From Rutpela maculata (taxonomy: Eukaryota > Arthropoda > Insecta > Coleoptera > Cerambycidae), in assembly GCA_936432065.2 (NCBI GenBank), contig OW386287.2, positions 72,969,804 through 73,033,803 of the forward strand: DNA of 64,000 nt, read 5' to 3'. Each line of letters starts with the position of its first letter. Within the stretch, counting starts at the first letter, position 1. Shown piece after piece: positions 41,570 to 53,830 of this stretch. Made by a program: the position numbers and the translations under genes. The notes under the pieces were generated by a model. It had not been told where the DNA came from. It did no database searches and worked only from the letters and a program-made list of their open reading frames with translations.

Positions 41570-44520
41570 TGTCGTTTTTTTTTTTTTTGGCGTAGAACCA
41601 GTTCAAACATATTAGGTTCCTTTGAGTATGTCACCGGGCATATGAAATCATATTTTACGACATTTTTTTGTGGTCTCGAACTTTTTAAATCAATAAAAAG
41701 TGAAAAAAATGTATTTTTAAAGAAAATTTTTTTTTTTGTTTCCACCGCCATATCTTTAAAACTATTAAAGGTACCGAAATTTGTTTTGTGTCAAATTAAA
41801 GCACACACTGTAGCGCTTTTACCAATATAAACGGTTTGGGCACAATTCGCACTTTCATTTTTTTTTAAATCAAATAAACTAAAAATACATATTTTGTGTA
41901 TTGAAATCTTCACCAATCGATAAACTTTTTTATTTTTGAAAATATTTGCATACATGCAGCGAAGAAAATAAAGCCTAATAATCACAAAAGTTTTTGAAAA
42001 AATATGTTTTTGCCTAAAGTGTACCGTTTGGCAACAGCGATTTTTTTTATCAGCGCTAAACGCGACATTGGGACGCAATTAATACACCTCGCATGCAGGT
42101 TGGTCAGATTAGTCGCGTAGAAATAGCGTTAGTTGAATCTAGATTAATATATGGCATTCTAGGTTGGTTGGTCTTGCTTACTGTCATCTAAAAAATTAGA
42201 TATCATTCAGAAAAATGTGCCACCCCCTCTCAGGGGGTGGCACTTAAAAAATATATATATTTATTGGAGCTGAAATAGAATCAAATTTTAAGAAGAAAAG
42301 GTTCCATGCAATTTTTCACATAAATTGATAGTTTTTAAGTTATAACGACTTCAAAATTGCGATTTTAGCTAAAAATAAAAGCTTTTAAAAAAGGTATTTT
42401 CAAACGGCTTTCGTCAAGTATCTCGAAAAGTATTACTTTATCGAAAAAATGTTATAGACCAATTACAGAAAGCATCCTACAAACTGGGAATTAATTATAT
42501 TTTTTGTTTATTGATTTAGGATTAATAATTGCGGAAATATTTAAGTTTATTTTTGGTATCCAAGTGTTTCGAAATTACCTTTAAAGTTTAAAATACATTT
42601 TTTTCTAAAGCAAGTGCTTTAAATGAGCGAAAAAGAATTTGAGCATTTAGGTAATGCTACATTTTAACGAAAAACTGTATTTGAGATAATTTTTTTAGAT
42701 TATTGGCTAATTAGAGTATCAAAACGAGTAAAAAATAATTTGAAAGCGCAATTAATTGTCTTTAGTTTCCTTTCTTAGCATGCGTCACAATTTCTGAGGT
42801 ATTTAACATTTAAACTGCATTTTTCGTCTTATGAACGTTCGGATGCCATTTGTAAACTCATATCTCCGAAACTATTAAATCTATGTAAATAAATAAACAA
42901 GCGAAATTCATTATTATTAGTTTATGAGCTTTATTTTTGGTCTCTACACATTTTTGAACAAAACTAATATTTATTGAGATCTTTGGAATAGGAAAACTGT
43001 ATTTTTTCTAAAGCAAGTGCTGTATACGAACCAAAAAATTTGAGCATCTACGTCATGCTGTATATTAATGAGAAACCGTGTTTGAAATTATTATTTTTTT
43101 TTTAATTACTGGCTAAATACAGTAACAAAATGGCGACGTTGTTATTAAAATAATGTGTAGACGGACATTGCTTCGGTCATAACTTCTTTGTTTTTTATGC
43201 TACATAAACAAATAAAAAAATAGTTAAGAGCTTAATTAATAACCTATTATTGTATCTATTAGTATCCTTGGTGTAGGTGTCACAGTTTCTGAGATATTTA
43301 ACTCTCACTCTAAATAGTTATCTTACGAACACTTGGATGCCAAATGTAAACTTAAATATCTCCGAAATTATTAATCCTACATCAATAAACAAGAAATATA
43401 ATTAATTCCTAGTTTGTACTTTCTGTAATTGGTCTATAACGTTTTTTCGATAAAGTAATACTTTTTGAGATACTTGACGAAAGCCGTTTAGAAATACCTT
43501 TTTTTAAGCTAAAATAGCAATTTTGAAGTCGTTATAACTTAAAAACTTCAATTTATGTGAAAAATTGCCTTTTCTTCTTAAAATATGATTGTACTTCTTA
43601 TATTTTTTAAGTGCCGCCCCCTCAAAGGGGGTGGCATCCACCCCCTATAAATTGACAAGCCCCCGCTCAATATAGAAACTTTTCTGTGAAACATTTACTA
43701 TTATACTGCCAAAAATGAACGAAATCCGTTCAATATGACATTACTTTTTTTTACCTCTAGGTACTGTACTACTACCACCTGTCTTTTTATTATTAAAAGG
43801 AGACTATTGAATATTTATTTTACAATTTCTTAATATTGACAACATATGATCAATACTACTTACTGTACAATATATGAAATATTGAACAATAATATTGATC
43901 CCCTAGATGCTTTTGATCACTACTGGTTTTGTACCTAGTGATATAAGTTAAACTATTATATTATACACCCCGACCGGGATCGTCAGATCGTTGCAGTCGG
44001 CAGGCTTGCTACAGCCGAGCGCGCAAGAATATGACTTTGGCCCGTTAAAAAAAATCGCTGACTCAATACTATGAACGGGACATGAAAAATTTTTATCCTA
44101 AAAACTGTTTTCAACTATTGGCTTCAATTTGTACGCAGCATGTATATACAAATTTTCATAAATAAACTTTTTTCTCGATTGCCTAAAATTACGTTACTGA
44201 AAATAACAAGTTTGAGTTTCCTATTATTTTACCAACTTAAAAAAAAATAAATCGGGTTCACGTGGGACGTTGTTCGAAGCGCTATTGTGTCTACTTTAAT
44301 CTAAAAAAAAAAATAGCTTGATAGCACAAATATTTTCAGAGATATAGCGGTGGAGACGTTAAAAAATATATTTCATTAAAAATCTATTTTTTTGAGTTTT
44401 TCCGAAATAAAAAAGTTCTCGACCACCGAAAAATGTCGTAAAAAACGATTTCGTGTACACGATTATCTTACTAAAGAATCCCACTAAGTCTGGTTTGGTT
44501 CTACGCCGGTTTTTTTTTTC
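41570..44520. mobile_element. nested foldback, outer arms about 540 bp, diverged
   Basis: The left arm begins 'ggcgtagaacc' after a T-run and the right arm ends with the inverse 'ggttctacgccgg' before a T-run. Shared stretches include 'tttacgacattttt(t/c)', 'tccaccgc(c/t)atatct' and 'atacatgc(a/t)gcg'. Identity is low but in register. The loop holds a second foldback at 42217-43646. Confidence 0.68.
42217..43646. mobile_element. inner foldback with GC-rich terminal hairpins
   Basis: The left end is itself a 12-bp-stem hairpin, 'gtgccaccccct' + 'ctc' + 'agggggtggcac'. The right end carries 'gtgccgccccctcaaag' with the inverse 'ggggtggca'. The arms of about 330 bp match closely ('gacgaaagccgttt' and 'attacagaaagcatcc' with complements on the other side). 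A separate internal direct repeat 'aatttgagcat' recurs at 42650 and 43038. Confidence 0.82.
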
Positions 44521-45544
44521 TCGAAAACTAAGCGACTTTACTTCCAGATTTTACTCTACTAAGTTGTAAGTTCGTCTCATTAGGAACTCTAAATATTAAA
44601 TATATTAACTTCCAAGGAAAGTGTCACTATAATTTGTTTGTTCTTTAGTCAAATTTGGCCTGCTTAGTGCATTAATACATAAACTCATTTTCCCCAAAAT
44701 TATGTGTGAACCCTTTTTGCTTGAAGATTATGAAATTATCTTGAATTTTAAACTGGATGAGGCTCCATCCAATTTGGTCAAAAGTTGATTGAGATATAGT
44801 TTTTTAAAGTTTAGTGTCTTTTCAAATTTCAGTGTACGTTTTTCGTAATTAACTCGAAAACTAAGGATTTACAAGAAAATGTTCGTTACAATGTTGAAGT
44901 TCAATTAATTTCTCTACAATTTGGCTCTCAGTACAATCTTCTACGATAAAAATTGGCTCTTTTTTGTTAAAAAAGTACGTTTTTATGAAAACAGAAATTG
45001 CAAATTTATTCCTTTATACTGCGTTGGACAGAAAACTTCATTTAAGCTTTGTAGCCTTTGAAATATTGAATAAAATGGCGTATATTATTTTCCTTAAAAA
45101 TAATTTATAATGTAAAAATCAACATTTTTTTGGAAGAAAAAAGGTGTATTTATCCGAATTTGGTGTAAACAATCATATTTAAACAAACAGAATATTACAA
45201 ATTTTTATTTCAAAGTAAAGTTTATTCAATTATTTTTCACCGTTTGTCTTAATTACAGCGTGGCCACTTCAATCTGGTAAACATTATGAGAAGAAAAAAC
45301 CAAATTTTATATTGTCACAAAAGTACAAAACTTTTATTCTACTTTTTTTACTATTACAGCTAATCGATCACGAATGGATTTTTTTTGCCATTTAGCTTCT
45401 TTGATACACGAGTTTGGAAATCACTTTCTTTGGAAAAATTTGCTGGATTTGCAAAATTTTCAATTCTTTGCAAATATCTTGAAAAATACGCATTTTTGGC
45501 ATGTATGAATTGTTTCTTGGTACGTCTTAATCGGATGCCTTTAT
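44521..45544. other. non-coding repeat-like sequence
   Basis: AT-rich with motifs such as 'taactcgaaaactaagga' that also appear at 60960-61000. This suggests remnants of the same repeat type, but no boundary is clear. Confidence 0.4.
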
Positions 45545-47455
45545 AGTGGAGTCAAATAAGGATTTTAATGTGAATTGTCTGGTCGGGGTAGTTTTTCTGT
45601 TTTAACGTGTTCACAGCTCAGTTTTGCACTTTCTGTGAGGTCAGCGTATTGTTTACTTAAACAGTTTAATTTTTTAGACCACGTTTTCCATTCGGTTTTC
45701 TTTGAATATCTCGAAATCTATAAGTCCTCTGGAAGACAATAAAAAGAAGGAAAACGTTCGTTTTGAGCTGTACAATAAAAATACATAGACTATAATTCAT
45801 TCCAATTGTTATTATTATTTAATACAGTATCTTTTAACAATTGTAGCTTTGGATTATTTTCAAGTAGCAGAGACAAAATAATAAGAGAATTACCAGTCCA
45901 TATTTCAATAAGAAATATCGATTTGTTTATTTATAAGTGACCTAAACGCAAAAACCGCTGCCCAAGGAATCACTACTTCCACATCCAGATTATCTATCCA
46001 AGTCACTCTCAACGAAAAAACTGTGTATGTGGAAATAATTGTTTATGGAACTTTAATAATATAATATTTGAAATCCTCTACCCCAAAAACCCATAAAACG
46101 ATATCCCACATCGGTAGTGGGGTGGGAGTGGTGATAGGGGGGTGATAGTGGGTAGTGGGGGTGGATGAAGTGATAAAATATTTTGAGGTTTCTGGTTCTT
46201 GTACATACACTAAATCACATTTTTTTTTCATCCCCTTTAATAAGGGGGTGGCCAAAAATTTTTTTGAGACCTTAGTTTCTCTTGTATATACTAAATACCA
46301 ATTTTATGGACCCCTACCTGCTTGATTTACCCATTTACCCCAAATTTACCCCAATTTACCCCCCAACCCTTCGTCGGAACAACATGAAAATATAATCTAG
46401 TTCCAGATCTCGTTAAAGTACATACGTGTACCAAATTCCAAGTCAATATCTTAAACGGTTCCAGAGTAAACGTGCACACAAAAAAAGTTACAGACCGACA
46501 GACAGACCGACAGACAGACCGACAGACAGAAATTTTTTTTTGCTCAAACTTAAAATCTCGACGTTTTCTGACATTTTAAGCCTATTTGAACAATAAAAAT
46601 TTTTAAAAAATTTTTTGTCGTTACTATACTTCCACTAGATGTGGAAGTAAAACTAACGTATCTCAGCTCCAAATGCAAGTAGAGCATACAATTTTTTTTC
46701 AAAATTGGCTTTTTTAATGTATTTTCATTACTCCTTTGCTGTTTTTGATTTCATAAAAAAACAGAGTTATTTGATTTCATAAAAAAAAAACAGAGAATTA
46801 TTTGAATTTGTTTATAACTACAATTTCGAAAATTATAAACTACAATAAAAAGGGTTTAAATTGTGCAAAAAAAATCTCTCTCCGTGATGTTTAAGTACTT
46901 AAGAAAAGCTACAATTTGAGCCATCGTACACATTTCCTAGTTTTGATTTCAGCAGGATTTCACAAGGCTGCAAAATTTTAGCAACAATTGTATATTTGAG
47001 CCGTTTTAATAATCATTTTGATTTGAAATTTTAAGTGGTGATTGTACTTTATAAGAGCTATATTTCTCCAAAATTTCATTGAATATTTATCCATTATTTT
47101 TGAAGCACATTGATTTGTTTAGAAACGCATAATTTTGCAATATTCATTTTTTTTAATAATAATAACAATTGAAATAGATTATAGTTTATGTGCTTTTATT
47201 GTACAGCTCATAACGAACATTTTCCTTCTTTTTGTTGTTTTCCATAGGACTTATAGATTTCGAGATATTCAAAGAAAATCGATGGAAAACACGATCTAGA
47301 AAATTAAATTGTTTAAATAAACAGAAACTGCAAAACTGAACTGTGAACTTAAATTGATCCCCTGAACACGTTAGAACAAAAAAAACTGCCCTGACTAGGA
47401 AATTCACATTGCAAATTTTTTATCCTAATTTGACTCCAGTATTAAACGAAATTAC
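45545..47455. mobile_element. foldback with arms of about 250 bp and a 700-bp insertion in its loop
   Basis: 'gaaggaaaacgttcgttttg', 'ttgaatatctcgaaatctat' and 'ttttagaccacgttttccat' at 45650-45770 are matched in inverse at 47190-47310. The loop contains the element copy 45950-46649. Confidence 0.75.
45950..46649 (-). mobile_element. element with palindromic end and ACAG/GACC tetranucleotide array, copy 1
   Basis: Limits: 'aaccgctgcccaaggaatca' on one side and the palindrome 'acttccactagatgtggaag' on the other. It contains the array 'cagacagaccgacagaca' (46495-46528) and the GGGGGTGGG-rich block at 46115-46165. It is the inverse of 55281-56084 along nearly the whole length. No protein is recognised, and the superfamily is unknown to me. 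Confidence 0.75.
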
Positions 47456-48087
47456 AAATATATAAAGTTTGACAAAAAAACTTAATTTTTTTGCCCCAAA
47501 AATGATCCATTTTTAACCATTAATATATTACACACTTTCAGAATAGGTACCAAAAAATAATGTGGGACGTATTAGTTATAACATTTTTCTTGAAAACACT
47601 TCCTCTATATTTTTCCTTATTTAACTCAAAATTGACTGAATAATTCGATAAATACTGAGCGCACGCAGGATAAACCGCGACTATAGTCAAACTCAGACGA
47701 GTGCTCGGAAGATTCGATCTACTTGAAAATGAAGGGCTCTGTGTCCTCTGTAGAGGAGGACATCTCTTAAGAGGAGGAAGATGAAGATTGAAATGAGGAT
47801 AAATGTGGAAATTCATTTAAGCTCACTTTTATAAACCTTTTTCTACTAATTGTATTTTTATAAAAACAAATGTTCTTTTTTATTTAATGAAATACGCTTT
47901 CAAAATTAATAAACTCTCATGTCATATTATAATAATTTAACATTATTAATCGAGTATTTATAAATATTTATCAAGTTTCACGCAATTCTTTCCTTTAATG
48001 TAATCTGGCATGACTCTGGTCTTAAGTTCGGCCATCTTGGATCCTTGTATTTTATTTTTAACGTCACTTTAGTTGTTAAAAGTATTA
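47456..48087. other. non-coding, no gene seen
   Basis: Contains a purine-rich patch near 47740-47800 (the basis of a minus frame, rejected). A 60-bp stretch (about 48010-48065, 'aagttcggccatcttgg') is directly repeated at 51415-51475 beyond the next element. Confidence 0.45.
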
Positions 48088-48489
48088 TAGTCTGGGAGGT
48101 AGTGTCAAATGTTAATGGAGCATTTTGGCAAAGCTGATTTTTTTAACATAGCTTGTTCTATAGCTTATTAAGGAATGAAGTGTCAGCTGGCTCAAAACCG
48201 TGACTTAAGATGAGAAGAGGCTGCGAAAGTTGTAGAAAAAAAAAAATTTTCGGACCATTTTGGCAAAGCTGAAAAAGAAAGGATTATTAATTTACGAAAC
48301 GTTGATCTTAAAAGAATGTGTCAGCTGCATCAGATCTGTGAAAGAACGTGTTAGCTGACCATGTAAACATGTCGGAAAATTCAGGAAAATCGGAGCATTT
48401 TGGCAAATTTCATATATTGAAGTTTATAATTCAATAATCGTATTAATTGGTGTCAGCTGGTATTCCGATGTGGGAAAACCTGTTAGCTG

Positions 48490-49902
48490 GACTTTCCAAG
48501 TGCGGCGTAGCCTTCGAAATATTATTAAAAAATATATACAAAAACGCTACTTTAAACAAGCGTAAGAGTGTGCTAGATATTCGTGAAAGGAACAATTTAT
48601 CGTTGAATAATGTGGTGCTACCAACAACAATAAATGAGAATCACATCATCGGTCATGCTACCAGCGTTTTACAGCCTTGCCTCCAAAATATAGACCATCT
48701 GCAGAAGCTTCTGGCGTTTTTAATTCAAGTCAAAGTTCAAGTATTCAAGCGAATGAAGAAATAATCGAAAATGAAGAAGGAATTGAATCACAAGAACACG
48801 CGGATAATGAAGTAGTAGATTCTGATAATGACCTCTCAGGTGATCAAATTCTTGCTGAATATGACAGTACAAGTACATGCATAATTTGTTTGCAAACAAG
48901 AAAAAGAATCAAGGGACGAAACCTACCTTTGCATTTATGCCAAAAAGATAGCTTTGAAAGTTTCATATTTCTCGAGAAAATTAATGAAAATATTTATTTA
49001 TTAAAAAGACTAGAGTTCAGTGAATCAAATAAAATACAAGTATTTTATCATAATCAATGTAAAAAAGATCTTGTGAATCAAAGTAAAAAAAAAATGATGG
49101 TAATCATGAAGAGACAGAGTGGCACCGCAAACGAAATGTCCACAAAGCTGCCTACAAAACGTTATTAAATTATGTCTCGGAGAAAGTTGTAAATTTAGGT
49201 CAATGTTTGTTTTTATCATTTTTGAAAATTATTTATATTGAATATATGAAGACGAAATTGCCAGATTTTGATGGTAAAGTTGATCTGAGAAATCTGGAAA
49301 GCAGATTGTTGAAATCATTTCCGCGAAAAATAGCAATTGTGACTATTAATAAAAGAAAAAGTTGTGAAGCCTTTCAATGGAATTTTATTGCAAAATTATT
49401 TGGAAAATATCGAAAAAAGAGATATATTGAATAGAGCTGCTATGATTCTGAGATCGGAAGTACGAAATATTAAACACAAACCACTTCTTCATAAAATAGC
49501 TGCAAGTAACATGATAGCAGGAGAATGCGACGTTCCCGAGCTTATCCAAGATTTTTATTCAACATTAATTTCTTCTACATCTCGACGAAGAAATAGTGAG
49601 GATAAACAGAGGTTGGCAAAATCGTTCTCTGAAGATCTAATTTATACCGTATCAAATGGAGTCGTGAACACATCTAAACACATTTCACTAGGATGACTTC
49701 GAAAAGTTTAACGAACAGTAAGCAGATCATTAATATTCTTAATAGATTTGGACATTGTTGCAGTTACACAGTTCTCGAAGAATTGGAAACGGAAGCAACA
49801 TTCGCATCAGTTTTTCAATCTGATATTTGTCCAGAAGATATTCAACGTGTGCCAAATTTAAAGACAGGTCTGACACACATTAATGCAATTATTAAATCAT
49901 AA
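48490..49902 (+). pseudogene. N-terminal half of the large TE protein, several frameshifts
   Basis: The + frames in order give 'KSVLDIRERNNLSLNN', then after a shift 'HRSCYQRFTALPPKYR', an acidic linker, a Cys pair 'CIICLQTRKRIKGRNLPLHL' with a later Cys, and 'FYHNQCKKDL' (a probable zinc-binding N-terminus). Then come 'LPDFDGKVDLRNLESRLLKS', 'HKIAASNMIAGECDVPELIQ', 'SFSEDLIYTVSNG', 'KSLTNSKQIINILNRFGHCC' and 'EELETEATFASVF'. It ends 'TGLTHINAI' followed by a stop. In the full-length family a long catalytic half follows; here the right TIR does. Breaks near 48650, 49165, 49430 and 49695. Confidence 0.78.
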
Positions 49903-49973
49903 ACATTAATATATAAAATTTTCAGCTTTGACAAAACGCTTCGATTTTCCTGAATTTTCCGACGTGTTTACAT

Positions 49974-51057
49974 CAGGGTTCGAAAATATCGTGATATTTA
50001 TCATAAATATCAAAATATCCGATATTTACGATATATATCGGATATATATCAATAATTGATATATATCGGATATTTTAATATTTATAATAAAATTATAAAG
50101 AAAATATTTAAAAAAAACTTATTTAAATGTATGGTCATTCTATAGAACACCCCCTTCTTCCCTATAGGAAAACCAAAGGTACTGACACATACTACACACC
50201 AGTACGAGTCGTTTCTGCTAGTTGAAATGTTGTGCTTATTTTGGAAAACTACCCCCTGCAATGGGGGTAGTTTTGAAAAAAAAAATGAGAAATGCCAGAA
50301 GTAGTATATTGTCCTTGCCCTAAATAATTTTATTTAGGGCAAGGACAATATATTTTTTTCAAAACTACCCTTATTGTAGGGGGTAGTTTTCCAGAATAAA
50401 CAAACGACTCGTACTGGTGTGTACCTTTGGTTTTCCAATAGGGAAGGGGGTGTTCTATAGAATGACCGGATTTTTTTTGCTTTTTAGTACATTTTTGAAA
50501 TAAAAGCTTTTTAAATTTTTCTTTTTATATAATTTTATTTTTGTACTATTTAGTCATCAGACCAGTAATGTTCAACGAGGCCATTGTCTCTTCAAAACTA
50601 CATGTATTTATACGTCAAATTTCAGCTTATTTCGATAACAAGGACTTGTTCAAAATTGACATTTTCCACAATTTTTAGTCTTAATTTTGCAAGAAAAATT
50701 ATTCCACACAGGATGTTTGTCTCTCGGCATGTTGCTTAATAGTTAATATATTGTTATATCTATATTTAAACGATTAAAACAGGCAATTCTCAGCTCATTG
50801 TAGAACAGACAAATTATGACAGCATATAAAATAATGTAGGTTAGGTATTGGTTTGCAGGCGGGAAATCCCTTCTTTGCTAATAGCAGCAGTAGTTGACAT
50901 AATCAAAGCAGTGTTGTCATATTCTCACAATTTTAAGCGTTTTTGCAGAAATTTGATATATATCAAAAAAGTGATATTTATTTCACTATAAATATCATGA
51001 TATATATCGTGATATATATCATGATATATATCACTGGATATATATCTTCGAACCATG
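49974..51057. mobile_element. 1.08-kb hAT-type MITE in the right TIR
   Basis: The ends 'cagggttcgaa' and complement 'catggttcgaa' are flanked by the 8-bp duplication 'gtttacat' (49966-49973, 51058-51065). The subterminal parts consist of 'gatatatatc' palindromes. The interior holds a further palindrome at 50133-50467. Confidence 0.9.
50133..50467. mobile_element. long palindrome (MITE within a MITE)
   Basis: The ends 'ggtcattctatagaacaccc' and its complement, centred near 50330 on 'ccctaaataattttattt'. The arms of about 160 bp are nearly perfect apart from a roughly 30-bp extra piece in the left arm. 'actaccccc' blocks lie in each arm. Confidence 0.85.
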
Positions 51058-51340
51058 GTTTACATGGTCAGCTAACACGTTTTTCCATGGATCCGATGCA
51101 GCTGACACATTATTTTAAGATCTGCGTTTCATAAATTAATCATTCATACTTTTCCACCTTTGCCAAAATGGTCCAAAAAAATTTTTTTTCTACAAGTTTC
51201 GCAGCCTCCCACGCCCAAAAGTCACGGAGTCGCGCCGGCTAACATCAATTTTAGTTCTTCAACACGTACTAACTATCATCATAAACTCATAGAAATCGTG
51301 CCAAAATCACCCTTAAAATTTGACACTACCTCCCAGACTA

Positions 51341-52420
51341 TTAGGAACACTTATACTAGAATATTTTAACTTTTATATTTATTAACACATAGAACTTTGC
51401 ATGACTTTTAGTTTTAAATTCGGCCATTTTGGTCCTGTCATTTTCTTTATTAATTCTTTAAGTTCTATAAATAGATTCATAATCAGCGACCTCGAGAATC
51501 TCTAGCTGAATACTTTCAGGTTAAAATAACCAACATTTTTTAAGTTACCTATAACATGTTCAAAATCATTTTTCATAACAGAACTGTCTTTTTGGAATTA
51601 AAAAGAAATAGACGACAGAAGAAAGTGGTAGAACACCTAATTTGTGATTACTGATTATAGAAAACTATTAAAAAAGTGTTTAGGCAAATCAATTAGGTCC
51701 AATCGATTTCCTAATAATAATATTCTACCAGAATGAGTTATTGCAGTATTAATGATTTAATTTTACATCATAAAATAGCTGAAAAAAATATATGTTAGGT
51801 ATAGAAAATACGTTTTATTTTTAAGCAACTTCATTATAAACATATGTGTGTATTTTTAATTTGATACCTCGACAAATATTTATTTTTCTGCCGTTATCAT
51901 TTTTATGGTCTGCGATATTGTGCTAAATTCAACACATTAATTTTATTTATGATATCGGTATGTTTATCAGTTAATGTCAAGGTCAAAGTGAAGAGACGTG
52001 AATCGAATTTAATTTATTTTAGTAAGCATTTTTCAATACACTTACTACATAATTTGTTTTACATTACCATTAATCTGTTTTATCTGTTGATTGATTTCAC
52101 AACGATCAGTGCAAACATCATTTTCCACAGGGGGGCGCATTTATTACCGTCGACAATTAATCTCACTTAAATATACCATAGATTATACGCAGTCATTGTT
52201 TTTACTGAGTTGATTTGGACTTTTTTTGTGCTCAGAGCTCGTCCGTTAAAGAACTCCGAGGACACTGTAGTCTCCTGGGCTTATTGTGCTCTCTCTGCCC
52301 TAATTCACTCTACTCAATTTGAAACCTCTGTGCCACTGATCACTGATACCGGTCTGAGATTGGATGATAATTCATGGTTTCCGGGTCTGACTCCCAACAA
52401 ACATTTATAGTCAGAATTAC
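51341..52420. other. non-coding, no gene seen
   Basis: Apart from the 60-bp stretch that repeats 48010-48065, nothing recognisable is seen. Short frames near 51949 and 52210 lack homology I know. Confidence 0.45.
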
Positions 52421-53134
52421 TTCACAGAATGTTTTCAACATATCTATGCAAACCGGAAAATCCTAGCTAATCCCCTTCGCGAGTTATTCAATTTCTAATT
52501 ACACAGACCCACAAAAAAAGTGGTCTGTCCGGTGGACCAGACCAGTATATCCTTATGTATTTTGACCCGCTGAATCTGAATCTGAAGTCAGAATTTTCAG
52601 ATTAGCTCGTTTTTCATCCCCAATTCCAAAAAACACCCCTAAATAAAAAAGTGCTCTGTCCGGCGGATCAAACCAGTGTATCCTTATGTATTTTGACCTG
52701 CTGAATCCGAATCCGAAGTTAGAATTGTCAGATTGGCTCGTTGTTTATGTCTAACCTCAAAAAACACCCCCAAAAGTTCAGTTTTTCGACTTTCACACTC
52801 AGAATTTTTTTTAATATGTTTATTTCATTACCTTAAACGCCATAACCTACAACTCCATAACATGTGATAAGCGAAAAACCGGTTTTTACTGGTGTTTCTT
52901 GAGGTTAAATGAACTCCGAGCCAATCTGACAGTTCTGACTTCGGATTCAGCAGGTCAAAATACATAGGGATACATTGGTCTGATCCGCCGGACAGGGCAC
53001 TTTTTTATTTAGGATTGTTTTTTGGGGTTATGAAAAACGAGCCAATTTGAAAATTCTGACACCGGATTCGGATTCAGCGGGTCGAAATACATAAGGATAC
53101 ATTGGTCTGATCGTGGCCTACGTTAGTGACTTCA

Positions 53135-53830
53135 TCAGGCCACCACATTCAATTTTAATAGCAGCCGTTTTAATGGCAGCATTTCGGTACATACTGAAAC
53201 TCTTAACGCTTTCTTGAATGTTTCTAACAAAATGATATGAACGAATACAACAAATAATGTAAATGTGTGCTTAAAAGTGATTCACTTTATATAATTAATA
53301 ATAAAATATATTATAAAAACACAAATAGTTTTCTAAAAATAAATAAATGAACAATTTTTAAATGATTGACAATCAGTATTGTACTATTAAATAAAATATA
53401 TCTATAAAACTAATTGATTCAAAATAAAATAAACACTTTTAATAATAATTAAAAGCAAAACAAAAATAATTATTTCTTTAAACTCTAACAGTAATAAATT
53501 GTAGGTAACAAAAATTTAAAACGCCCCTCTAATAATAAGTCACAACAGTTATTGTTATAAATATTAAAAGATCGGTACATATACAAACATGTACAACATA
53601 TATTTATTTCAAATTTAATTCAGAGATTGCAACTTAAGAAATTTTCTTTTTTTTATCAGACTTTATTTTAACCTCTTCGTTGCTAGTAATTTTTTTTTCT
53701 TATTACACCTCATGTTTTTCTTCCCTGATATGATTATTTTTCACTTTGGAATAATTGTTCAACAATATATTAGAAAAGTACGTCAAGCAAATACGAATTA
53801 GTTGCAGTCTTTACATACCACAACTATCAC
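53135..53830. other. loop sequence, AT-rich, no gene
   Basis: Inside the foldback complex. It has no recognised coding or repeat boundary apart from the 'gtggcctacgttagtgactt' patch (53108) that recurs inverted near 56140. Confidence 0.45.

Larger units (their letters stand above)
48088..51340 (+). mobile_element. TIR DNA transposon carrying the N-terminal half of the large protein (Academ-like)
   Basis: The left end 'tagtctgggaggtagtgtca' and the complement of the right end are identical for 20+ bases. Arms continue for about 330-380 bp with repeated 'gtgtcagctg' motifs ('gtgtcagctgcatc', 'gtgttagctgaccatgtaaa'). 'tta' flanks each end (48085-48087, 51341-51343), a likely 3-bp target duplication. 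A hAT MITE (49974-51057) has inserted into the right arm; without it the element is about 2.2 kb. It encodes only the N-terminal half of the protein, so it is an internally deleted derivative. Confidence 0.82.

Noticed and set aside
42217..42243. Helitron 3' hairpin
   Set aside because: Hairpins occur at both ends of an inverted-repeat unit, and no CTRR terminus or AT target pattern was seen.
47538..47816. 92-codon minus-strand frame
   Set aside because: Composition follows a purine-rich patch, with no recognisable domain or splice context.
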